Source: Clostridium moniliforme
Lineage (GTDB): Bacteria > Bacillota > Clostridia > Clostridiales > Clostridiaceae
Assembly: GCF_017873235.1 (NCBI RefSeq)
Contig: NZ_JAGGJZ010000001.1
Location: 434,001-498,000 of the forward strand
DNA: 64,000 nucleotides
Direction: 5' to 3'
A model generated the notes under the pieces. It did no database searches. It saw only the letters and a program-made list of their open reading frames with translations, and had not been told where the DNA came from. Every line of letters begins with the position of its first letter. Within the stretch, counting starts at the first letter, position 1. Position numbers and translations under genes: made by a program. Below, piece after piece: positions 1 through 7,458 of the stretch.

Positions 1-1
1 T

Positions 2-1288
2 AAATATGAAAAACTACAAGTCTTACCTGTATATGGTGGAGATTCAATAACTAAACAAATAAAGGCATTAAACCAACATGTTGATATAGTTGTCGGAACA
101 CCAGGTAGAGTTCTTGATTTAATAAGAAGAAAGAAGCTTATCTTAAATAATGCTAAATATTTAGTATTAGATGAAGCTGACGAAATGCTTAACATGGGAT
201 TTATAGATGATATTGAAAGTGTTATAAAGGAGCTTCCAGAAGAACGTCAAACACTTTTATTCTCTGCCACAATGCCAGCTCAAATTAAAAAATTAGCTAA
301 TAAGTATATGAAAAAAGATGCTAAGCATATAGAAATTAAAAAAGTTGCTATGACAGTATCAAAAATAGAACAAAAATACTTTGAAGTTAATCATAAAAAT
401 AAATTTGAAGCATTATGTAGAGTTTTAGACTTTGATACTCCAGAAATCGCTATAATATTCTGTAAAACTAAAAAGGGTGTTGATGAGCTAGTTCAAGAAA
501 TGCAAAGTAAAAATTATGTTGTTGAGGGAATGCACGGAGATATGTCTCAAGTTCATAGAATGAAAACTTTAAAGAGATTTAAAGAAGGCTCTTTGAACTT
601 CTTAGTTGCAACAGATGTTGCTGCAAGAGGAATAGATGTTGATGGAGTTACTCACGTTATAAACTATGATTTAACTCAAGATGTTGAAAGTTATGTTCAT
701 AGAATTGGAAGAACAGGAAGAGCTAATAGAGAAGGTACTGCTTATTCATTTGTTACTCCAAGAGAAAATGGAATGATGAGAGAAATAAAAAAAGTAACTA
801 AAGGCAATATAGAAAAGGGAACTATACCTACAGTTGATGAAATACTTGAAAATAAACTTAAAAACAAGTATTCAAGTATAGAAGGAGCTCTTCAAAAGAA
901 AGCCTATAAGAAATACTTACCTCTTGCTGAAAATATAGCTGAAAACTTTGATCCAGTTGATGCTATTGCTGCATTATTAAAAATGCAATTTGACAAAGAA
1001 ATGTCTTTTGATTATAAAGAAAATGCTTTAAAATCTCCAAAATCACAAGAAGTTAGACTATTCTTCTCAATAGGTAAAAGGGATAAACTTTCACCTAAAA
1101 CTTTTGTTAAATTTATTGTAGATAAAGCTAGAGTAAACGGATCTAAAATAAATAAAATCGATATACTTGAGAGTTTCTCTTTTGTTTCAGTAGAACCAGA
1201 TATACAAAAGAAAGTAATTGAAAAATGTTCAGGACTAAAACTTAACGGAAGAAGAGTTAACGTAGAAGTTGCGACAAAAAGAAAATAA
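2..1288 (+). CDS. DEAD-box ATP-dependent RNA helicase, DbpA/CshA type (5' end outside window)
   Basis: The reading frame is open from base 2, so the N-terminal part with the Q motif and Walker A lies off the left edge. Visible helicase motifs in order are TPGR, DEAD, SAT, IIFCKTK (motif IV), ATDVAARGID (motif V) and HRIGRTGR (motif VI). The last ~80 residues match a DbpA-type RNA-binding domain (RLFFSIGKRDKLSP ... NGRRVNVEVA), which in DbpA directs the enzyme to 23S rRNA. The likely role is ATP-driven RNA remodelling in ribosome assembly or cold adaptation. The helicase call is certain; the exact target is inference. A strong terminator follows the stop. Confidence 0.95.
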   Translation, partial: KYEKLQVLPVYGGDSITKQIKALNQHVDIVVGTPGRVLDLIRRKKLILNNAKYLVLDEADEMLNMGFIDDIESVIKELPEERQTLLFSATMPAQIKKLANKYMKKDAKHIEIKKVAMTVSKIEQKYFEVNHKNKFEALCRVLDFDTPEIAIIFCKTKKGVDELVQEMQSKNYVVEGMHGDMSQVHRMKTLKRFKEGSLNFLVATDVAARGIDVDGVTHVINYDLTQDVESYVHRIGRTGRANREGTAYSFVTPRENGMMREIKKVTKGNIEKGTIPTVDEILENKLKNKYSSIEGALQKKAYKKYLPLAENIAENFDPVDAIAALLKMQFDKEMSFDYKENALKSPKSQEVRLFFSIGKRDKLSPKTFVKFIVDKARVNGSKINKIDILESFSFVSVEPDIQKKVIEKCSGLKLNGRRVNVEVATKRK

Positions 1289-1293
1289 ATTTT

Positions 1294-1322
1294 AAGCAAG
1301 GTTAATCTACCTTGCTTTTTTT
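1294..1322 (+). terminator. Intrinsic terminator of the helicase gene
   Basis: A 9-bp perfect stem (AAGCAAGGT / ACCTTGCTT, 1294-1302 with 1309-1317) with a 6-nt loop is followed by a T-run, 6 bases after the stop codon. Confidence 0.9.
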
Positions 1323-1401
1323 ATAATATATTTTTATTGAATTCTAAAGTTATATAAAATTAAAATATAAATCTATTTTTTAAGTAAATATTTATTATAA
1401 C

Positions 1402-1444
1402 AAAAAAAGAAAAGAGTAGTATTTAATTAAATCACTACCCTTTT
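1402..1444 (-). terminator. Intrinsic terminator of the small basic ORF
   Basis: Read on the minus strand, AAAAGGGTAGTG and ACTACTCTTTT pair around the self-complementary ATTTAATTAAAT, and the stem runs into TTTTCTTTTTTT. It lies about 40 bases past the stop of the 43-residue ORF, which supports that ORF being a transcribed gene. Confidence 0.75.
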
Positions 1445-1482
1445 CTAAATATCTTCTATAAACATAAAAATTTATATCCTTT

Positions 1483-1614
1483 CTATTTTGAAGATAATCT
1501 TTCTGATAAAGTCTTTAATTCTTTAAGATTTAATGATGAAAGACTTTTTCTTGTGTATTTACTTTTAGATGAATTTTTTCTTATTCTTGATATAAATACT
1601 TCTCTATAATTCAT
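1483..1614 (-). CDS. Small basic protein of unknown function, 43 aa
   Basis: A 43-codon ORF starts with ATG (MNYREVFISRIRKNSSKSK...) 8 bases after a strong ribosome binding site, AAAAAGGAGGG, and is followed by its own terminator. The protein is Lys/Arg/Ser rich with no hydrophobic segment, so it is probably cytosolic and nucleic-acid or ribosome associated, but that is inference. I recognise no family. The ribosome binding site, codon usage like its neighbours and the isolated terminator argue that it is a real monocistronic gene in an otherwise empty 426-base gap. Confidence 0.6.
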   Translation of the reverse strand: MNYREVFISRIRKNSSKSKYTRKSLSSLNLKELKTLSERLSSK

Positions 1615-1684
1615 ATAATACCCTCCTTTTTAAATTTAATTACATTATACCTATTTATATTATAATTATGAAATATAAATAACA

Positions 1685-1713
1685 AAATGCCAGATATATA
1701 AACTGGCATTTTT
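1685..1713 (-). terminator. Terminator of the trx operon
   Basis: On the minus strand AAATGCCAG and CTGGCATTT form a 9-bp stem followed by T-rich sequence, directly after the stop of the thioredoxin-reductase-like gene. Confidence 0.8.
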
Positions 1714-1714
1714 A

Positions 1715-2569
1715 TTATCCTAAATATGAAACTGCACTAAGTGCAGCAATATTGCCTTCTCCAGCAGATTTTATATATTGATAAGGCTTACCAACACAAT
1801 CCCCTGCTGCGAAACATCCTTTAATATTTGTGCGCATTAATCTATCTACTTTAATATGTCCATCTTCTATTTCAAGACCTGGAACTAATTGAGTTGGTGG
1901 AACAGCATTTTTTAATAAAAATATCCCATCTGTTTCTAACTCTTTCCCACTTTTAAATATTATTTTTGAAACTTTAGAATCTCCTACAATTTCTGAAGGT
2001 CTATCATCTATAATAGTTATTCTTTCATTCAATTTATAATTACCCTTATACATTGGAACAAAGAATACCTCTCCTGCTAACTCATTAACAAAATTTGCTT
2101 CTTCTTCTCCTTCTTCTGTATAACTTATTATTGTTACCCTTTTGCCTTTATAAAGTGGGGCATCACAAGTTGCACAATATCCAACTCCTCTACCAAGGAA
2201 TTCTTCTTCACCCTTTAATGGTTTAGTATACTCTGTACCTGTTGCTAATATAACTGTTTTAGCTTCATACATATTTTGATTAACCATTAAAGAAAAATAA
2301 TCACCCATTGAATAAATGTTATTTATTCTTTCAGGTATAATTTCAATTCCCATTTTATCCAAATGACTTTGAAAATCATTTAAAAGATCTTTACCAGTTC
2401 CTGAAGTAAAACCTAAGTAATTGTTAACTTTTGGAGCTTTTTCTAACTTGTCACTAAGATTTTTGCTACCAAAAATTATAAAAGATTTATTTCTAATCTT
2501 TGCATTTAGTGCTGCTGATAAACCTGCAGGTCCACTTCCCACTATTGCAATATCATATCTTTTTTCCAT
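1715..2569 (-). CDS. trxB: Thioredoxin-reductase-like flavoprotein, probably NADPH-independent (FFTR-like)
   Basis: 284 aa. The N-terminal FAD Rossmann motif GSGPAGLSAA (about residues 11-20), the redox-active CATC (about 132-135) and the C-terminal FAD motif AAGDCVG are all present, so the TrxR fold and disulfide exchange are secure. The NADPH domain lacks its hallmarks: where canonical TrxB has a GxGxxA glycine motif there is IISYTEEGEEEANF, and no HRRxxxR stretch follows. That pattern fits the ferredoxin-dependent flavin thioredoxin reductases described in clostridia. The gene sits 12 bases downstream of trxA, so it probably reduces that thioredoxin. The electron donor is inference. Confidence 0.85.
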   Translation of the reverse strand: MEKRYDIAIVGSGPAGLSAALNAKIRNKSFIIFGSKNLSDKLEKAPKVNNYLGFTSGTGKDLLNDFQSHLDKMGIEIIPERINNIYSMGDYFSLMVNQNMYEAKTVILATGTEYTKPLKGEEEFLGRGVGYCATCDAPLYKGKRVTIISYTEEGEEEANFVNELAGEVFFVPMYKGNYKLNERITIIDDRPSEIVGDSKVSKIIFKSGKELETDGIFLLKNAVPPTQLVPGLEIEDGHIKVDRLMRTNIKGCFAAGDCVGKPYQYIKSAGEGNIAALSAVSYLG

Positions 2570-2581
2570 AAAAGTAGCCTC

Positions 2582-2896
2582 TTATTTATTTTTTTCAATT
2601 AATGCTTTTATTTGATCCTTTGGTAAAAATCCTACAACAGTATCAACTTCTTTTCCATCTTTAAACAATTTTATTGTTGGTATACTTTGTATTTCATATT
2701 TATTTGCTACATTTGGACTTTCATCAACATCTATCTTTATAAACTTAATATCTTCCATTTCTGTTTCTAATTCTTCTAAAATTGGAGCTATCATCTTGCA
2801 TGGTCCACACCAAGTTGCAAAAAAATCAACAAGAACTACTCCCTTTTCATCTATAACTTCTTTATTAAAATCATTATCTCCTATATGTCTTGGCAT
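2582..2896 (-). CDS. trxA: Thioredoxin
   Basis: 104 aa, the normal thioredoxin length. It carries the active site WCGPC in context FFATWCGPCKMIAPIL and the conserved cis-proline loop SIPT. This cytosolic disulfide reductase is the first gene of a two-gene operon with the reductase-like gene downstream. The start ATG follows AGGAGG. The promoter (2947-2975) and a palindromic operator (2915-2933) lie just upstream, so thiol or metal stress control is likely. Confidence 0.97.
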   Translation of the reverse strand: MPRHIGDNDFNKEVIDEKGVVLVDFFATWCGPCKMIAPILEELETEMEDIKFIKIDVDESPNVANKYEIQSIPTIKLFKDGKEVDTVVGFLPKDQIKALIEKNK

Positions 2897-2914
2897 AATT
2901 TTTTCCTCCTGTTT

Positions 2915-2933
2915 TATACCCCCAAGGGGTATA
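2915..2933 (-). promoter_or_regulatory. Palindromic GC-tract operator (CsoR/RcnR/CstR-like)
   Basis: TATACCCC-caa-GGGGTATA is a perfect 8-bp inverted repeat with a 3-base spacer, standing out in AT-rich DNA. It starts 13 bases past the -10 box, so a bound repressor would block transcription of trxA-trxB. Paired C/G tracts flanked by AT are the known operator style of the DUF156 family (CsoR copper, CstR persulfide sensors). No such regulator lies in the window. Confidence 0.65.
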
Positions 2934-2946
2934 TCTTTTTTTATTA

Positions 2947-2975
2947 ATAATATACCTTTTTATATTATTAGTCAA
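2947..2975 (-). promoter_or_regulatory. Sigma-A promoter of the trx operon
   Basis: Minus strand TTGACT (2975-2970), 17-base spacer, TATTAT (2952-2947). The operator is just downstream. Confidence 0.8.
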
Positions 2976-3080
2976 TACTATTTTTAACTATTCTTTTTAA
3001 TGTTTCTCATAATAATTTTTCAAGTTTCAAATTTATTTTTATTATATCTTAAATTATTTTTATTAAAATATAATTATAAA

Positions 3081-3110
3081 AAGGACTTTTATAATAAAAA
3101 GTCCCTTTTT
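3081..3110 (-). terminator. Terminator of the importer/exporter operon
   Basis: GGACTTTT / AAAAGTCC stem (3083-3090 with 3097-3104), 6-base loop. On the minus strand the stem runs into a short T-run. It sits 11 bases past the exporter stop codon. Confidence 0.85.
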
Positions 3111-3120
3111 TATAATTTTT

Positions 3121-4833
3121 TTAATCAATTTTCATTGCTAAAGTATATAGATCATAATAAGTTCCTTTTTTATTCATAAGCTCATTATGACTACCTTTTT
3201 CTTCAATGCCCTCATCAGTTAAAACAACTATTTCATCTGCATTTCTTATAGTTGATAATCTATGGGCAACAACTATTGTTGTTCTTCCAAGGCAAAGTTT
3301 CTCTAATGATTTTTGTATCATAGCCTCAGTTGTATTGTCAAGTGCTGATGTTGCCTCATCTAATATTAAAATTTTAGGATTCTTTAAAAATACTCTAGCT
3401 ATTGATATTCTTTGTTTTTGACCACCAGATAATTTCACTCCACGCTCTCCAATATAAGTTTCATATCCATCCTTTTGTTCCATTATAAAGTCATGAATAT
3501 TTGCCATTTTACAAGCTTCTATTATCTCTTCATCGGTAGCTTCCATATTACCATAGAGAATATTTTCTTTTATTGTACCTGTAAATAAAAATACTTCTTG
3601 TTGAACCATACCAATATTTTTTCTTAAAGAATCAGCTTTAATATTATAAATACTTTCTCCATCAATTAAAATATCTCCACTATCTATTTCATAAAATCTA
3701 GGAATCAAATTACAAAAAGTTGTCTTACCTCCACCTGAAGGTCCAACTAATGCTACCATCTTTCCAGCTTCAATATCTAATGAAATTCCTTCTAATATTT
3801 TTTTATCTTCATAACTAAAGTGAACATTGTCAAACTTTATATCCCCTTTAATATTCTTTAAATCCTTAGCATTTTCTTTATCCTTTTCTTTAGGTAGCTT
3901 TAAAATATCAGTAAATCTATTAAATCCGCTCATTCCATTTTGATATTGTTCCATAAAGTTTATTAATTTTTTAATTGGATCTGTAAATAACTTTATATAA
4001 AGAACATAAGCCATAAAATCACCAATATTAATCTTATTATATAAAGTAAAAATTCCACCTAAAATTAATACTACATAATTTAATAAATCAACATAAAAAT
4101 TAGCTCCTGCAAAATACTGAGCCATAACTTTATATGCCCTTTCTCTTGCTCTTTTAAATCTTGTATTACCAACTTCAAACTTTTCTATTTCATACTTTTC
4201 ACTTACAAAAGCCTTTGAAACTTTAATTCCAGAAATACTATTTTGAAGTGTCGCATTTACAAAACCTGTTTCTTCCCTTGTTTTAAGAAAGGCTCTATGC
4301 ATTCTCTTTCTTTGAATTAAAGTGAAAATAACTATTATAGGAATAAAAGCAAATATAATAAGAGTTAATATTAAATTTATATTTACAAGTATAATAAATG
4401 AACCAAATAGCATTATAATTGAAATGAATAAATCTTCCGGTCCATGATGGGCAAGTTCTGAAATATCATTTAAATCATTTACTATTCTAGACATTATATC
4501 TCCAGTTTTATTATTATCAAAGTATGTATTAGGAAGTCTTTGAAGGTGAGTATATAAGTCTCTTCTCATATCTCCTTGCATTCTAACTCCAACCACATGT
4601 CCCCAATACTGCATAAAGTAACCACAAATAGCTTTAACAATAAATATTAAAATAAGTGTTATTCCAAAGTAACTTATCATTTTTAAATCTTTATCTGGTA
4701 TAGATATGTTTATAAGTTCTTTTGTCATATATGGATATACTAAATCACAACCTGCTGCAATTAATGCGGCAAGTAAATCTAATAAAAACAACTTTTTATA
4801 TGGTTTATAATAAGTAATAAATTTTTTTAACAT
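3121..4833 (-). CDS. ABC half-exporter, fused membrane and ATPase domains (MsbA/LmrA type)
   Basis: 570 aa. The N-terminal ~320 residues hold about six membrane helices of a type I exporter domain. The C-terminal nucleotide-binding domain has Walker A GPSGGGKTT, signature LSGGQKQR, Walker B ILILDEATSALD and the H-loop AHRLST. Such half-transporters work as homodimers in the plasma membrane and expel lipids, drugs or peptides; the substrate cannot be told from sequence. The start is 9 bases after the stop of the importer ATPase, behind GGAGAG, so the exporter is co-transcribed with an importer, an unusual pairing. Confidence 0.93.
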   Translation of the reverse strand: MLKKFITYYKPYKKLFLLDLLAALIAAGCDLVYPYMTKELINISIPDKDLKMISYFGITLILIFIVKAICGYFMQYWGHVVGVRMQGDMRRDLYTHLQRLPNTYFDNNKTGDIMSRIVNDLNDISELAHHGPEDLFISIIMLFGSFIILVNINLILTLIIFAFIPIIVIFTLIQRKRMHRAFLKTREETGFVNATLQNSISGIKVSKAFVSEKYEIEKFEVGNTRFKRARERAYKVMAQYFAGANFYVDLLNYVVLILGGIFTLYNKINIGDFMAYVLYIKLFTDPIKKLINFMEQYQNGMSGFNRFTDILKLPKEKDKENAKDLKNIKGDIKFDNVHFSYEDKKILEGISLDIEAGKMVALVGPSGGGKTTFCNLIPRFYEIDSGDILIDGESIYNIKADSLRKNIGMVQQEVFLFTGTIKENILYGNMEATDEEIIEACKMANIHDFIMEQKDGYETYIGERGVKLSGGQKQRISIARVFLKNPKILILDEATSALDNTTEAMIQKSLEKLCLGRTTIVVAHRLSTIRNADEIVVLTDEGIEEKGSHNELMNKKGTYYDLYTLAMKID

Positions 4834-4842
4834 TTTCTCTCC

Positions 4843-5514
4843 TTATAGTAAATTTATAATATCTCCTTTGTGTTTTTGAAGTTCTTCTGTGAAAACTCCT
4901 TTAACCTTTAAAGGTGATTCTCCAACAACAATTACCTTTCCTTGGAAATATATACATTCATCCACATCATGTGTAACAAAAATAACTATTCTCTTATCTT
5001 CATTAAAAATCTTCTTAAATTCATCCATAATAGAATATTTCGTTTTATAATCTAAAGACTTAAATGGCTCATCCATAAGTATTACCTTTGAAGGTTTACC
5101 TAAAGCCCTTGCAATATTAATTCTTTGCTTCATTCCACCACTTAGCTTATCTGGATAAGTATTTACCCAGTCTTCTCCTGAAACCTTTTTTAATACCTCT
5201 AAAACCTTATTGTCAAGGTCTATTCCTTTATAATAATTTTTTAAAGCTAATTTTAAATTTTGTGACACTGTAAGCCATGGTATTAATCTATCTTCTTGAA
5301 AAATATAACTAACATTATTTAAATTACATCCTTCTATTGTTCCAGAATCTAATTTAAGTAGCCCTGAAATTAAATTTAATATTGTACTTTTTCCTTTTCC
5401 CGATTCTCCTATTAAACAATTAATTTTGCTATTATCTAGCACTAAATTAAAATTATCTAATACTTTCTTTTCGCCAAAACTTTTACATACATTTTTAAGT
5501 ATTAATTTACTCAT
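4843..5514 (-). CDS. ABC importer ATPase, nitrate/sulfonate/taurine (SsuB/TauB-like) family
   Basis: 223 aa. Walker A GESGKGKST, Q-loop FQEDRLIPW, signature LSGGMKQR and Walker B VILMDEPFKSLD are all intact. It overlaps the permease gene by 8 bases, indicating translational coupling. It energises the permease encoded upstream and the lipoprotein receptor before that. Family members import sulfonates, taurine, nitrate or thiamine precursors; which one applies here is unknown. Confidence 0.9.
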   Translation of the reverse strand: MSKLILKNVCKSFGEKKVLDNFNLVLDNSKINCLIGESGKGKSTILNLISGLLKLDSGTIEGCNLNNVSYIFQEDRLIPWLTVSQNLKLALKNYYKGIDLDNKVLEVLKKVSGEDWVNTYPDKLSGGMKQRINIARALGKPSKVILMDEPFKSLDYKTKYSIMDEFKKIFNEDKRIVIFVTHDVDECIYFQGKVIVVGESPLKVKGVFTEELQKHKGDIINLL

Positions 5515-6268
5515 CTTTTTGCCACCTATAATATTTTTTAGTTAAAATTTTATTTACTAATTCAAAAAGTAAAGATATTATAGCAATAATTACTATCCAA
5601 GCAAAAATAGTTGGAGTATCAAAGTTCATCTTTGCAAGCTGTACTGATGCCCCTATACCATATTTAGGCTGTCCGTGAACTTCTCCAGCAATTACTACCT
5701 TAAAGGCTAATGATATAGTAGGAACTAATATTTTTAGTATATAAAAAATTATATTTGGCACATATACCTTTTTAACTTTTTCTAAAGTTGGTACTTCATA
5801 TATTTTCATCATTTCTTCTAATTTTTTATCATTTTTAGTTAAAGTATTTAAAATGCCATCATAAAGAATTGGAAATACAATTGCTATTCCTACTATAAAT
5901 GGAGCATTATCTTTATCAACCCATATAAGGGCAAGAACTACTAATACAAGAGTTGGGATTGTTTTTCCTATAGAATTCAAAGGTTTTAATAGATTATTTA
6001 TAAGAGGGTACAAACTTGACAGTACCCCCATTATTATTGCAAATACAAGTGCCACTCCAAAGCTGATTATTGTTCTATAAAAGCTTGAAAATACAATTAG
6101 CAAAAAATCCTTTTCTTTTACTATTTGAAATAATGAAGTTAGCACCTCTTGAAGCTTTGGAAGATATATATCATTATTAATTTTTAATGCAATTACCTGC
6201 CAAAGTAATAATAATATAAATCCTCCTATTAATATTTCAAATTTACTTTTCCATGTAGATTCCTTCAT
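5507..6268 (-). CDS. ABC importer permease, SsuC/TauC-like
   Basis: 253 aa with about six membrane segments. The inner-membrane coupling region (EEMMKIYEVPTLEKVKKVYVP) fits the EAA loop that docks to the ATPase. The start ATG lies inside the 3' end of the substrate-binding gene (26-base overlap), so the three importer genes form a tightly coupled operon in the order receptor, permease, ATPase. The substrate is unknown. Confidence 0.88.
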   Translation of the reverse strand: MKESTWKSKFEILIGGFILLLLWQVIALKINNDIYLPKLQEVLTSLFQIVKEKDFLLIVFSSFYRTIISFGVALVFAIIMGVLSSLYPLINNLLKPLNSIGKTIPTLVLVVLALIWVDKDNAPFIVGIAIVFPILYDGILNTLTKNDKKLEEMMKIYEVPTLEKVKKVYVPNIIFYILKILVPTISLAFKVVIAGEVHGQPKYGIGASVQLAKMNFDTPTIFAWIVIIAIISLLFELVNKILTKKYYRWQKDE

Positions 6269-7235
6269 TTGGAACCTTTCCGCCTATTGACTTACTATCA
6301 AATTTATCTAATTTTTTAAAGTAAGTATTATATTCTGTCTTTGAATCCTTTATTGGAACATATTTAAGATTTGATTTTTTAATAGCTTTTCCTATTATGT
6401 TTTTATTTGCTGAAACGCCTATGCTTTCACAAATATCTCCAAGGTCCTTTTTATCTTCTACTGCATATTTTACACTGTCATCTAATTTATCTAAGAACTT
6501 TTCAACAAATTTATTATCATTTTTAATTAAGTCTTCCTTAACTATTACAGTAGCTTGAGGGAAACCGTATTTTGAATTATTTTCTTTCTTCCACTCATCA
6601 TTTAAATTCATTATTACATTTAAATTTGGCTTCTTAGCTAATACTTGACTTAAAGCTGGTTCTGGAACAACTGCAAATTTTGCTTTTCCTGAAATTATTG
6701 TTGGTGCAAGTTCTGTAATTCCATTTAAATAACTAAACTTAATATCCTTATTTACATTTAAGCCTAAGTTGCTTAAAACATCTCTAGTAACTATATCTGG
6801 AGTAAGACCTTTACCTATATTATAAATTTCTTTTCCTTTTAAATCTTTTATATTTTTTATTTTTTCTGTTGATACTAAGTAAAAAGATCCCCAACCTGTT
6901 GTTGCTGCTATTTTATAACCTATCTTTTTGTTATATTGTATTGCAGCTACATTTGATGGAACTATTGCAATGTCAGCTTCGCCCTTCATTACAGAAGTTA
7001 CTAATGCATCTGGAGTCTTTTCTATTGTATATTTAACATTAAATCCATCTTCTATCTTTGGATTATCTTTTATTAATTTAGCTGCACTTATAGCTGGAGG
7101 TCCATCTGGTACCATTACCTTTATTTCCTTTGCTTGTTTTGAAGCATCTGAAGTACTTTTATTACCTTCACCACAGCCTACTAACGTAAAGACTGCTACC
7201 ATCATCAATAAAATACTTGCTATCTTTTTTTTCAT
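6243..7235 (-). CDS. Substrate-binding lipoprotein of an NMT1/SsuA-type ABC importer
   Basis: 330 aa. The N-terminus is a lipoprotein signal, KKK + hydrophobic stretch + lipobox LVGC (cleavage before Cys21), so the mature protein is anchored outside the membrane. The body matches the NMT1/THI5/SsuA fold (EADIAIVPSNVAAI, AKFAVVPEPALS). It is the first gene of the operon with permease, ATPase and a downstream exporter. The 5' gap to the divergent Ca-ATPase (223 bases) shows no riboswitch I can recognise. Confidence 0.88.
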   Translation of the reverse strand: MKKKIASILLMMVAVFTLVGCGEGNKSTSDASKQAKEIKVMVPDGPPAISAAKLIKDNPKIEDGFNVKYTIEKTPDALVTSVMKGEADIAIVPSNVAAIQYNKKIGYKIAATTGWGSFYLVSTEKIKNIKDLKGKEIYNIGKGLTPDIVTRDVLSNLGLNVNKDIKFSYLNGITELAPTIISGKAKFAVVPEPALSQVLAKKPNLNVIMNLNDEWKKENNSKYGFPQATVIVKEDLIKNDNKFVEKFLDKLDDSVKYAVEDKKDLGDICESIGVSANKNIIGKAIKKSNLKYVPIKDSKTEYNTYFKKLDKFDSKSIGGKVPNEGIYMEK

Positions 7236-7458
7236 AACTTATATCCCCCTTATATTATTAAGTTGTATTTTTAAGCTATAATCAGTATGCCTTTATAGCA
7301 TATTTCATAAAGTAAATTTTGCTTTAAATTAAATTATACCAAAAAAATGCAAAATTCTCTATAAAATTACCATGTATTTATTTTACCTAATATGATTACC
7401 CTATATTTAGTAAATATTTTTAACCTTAATCATATTTTATAACGAGGTGATAATTTAT

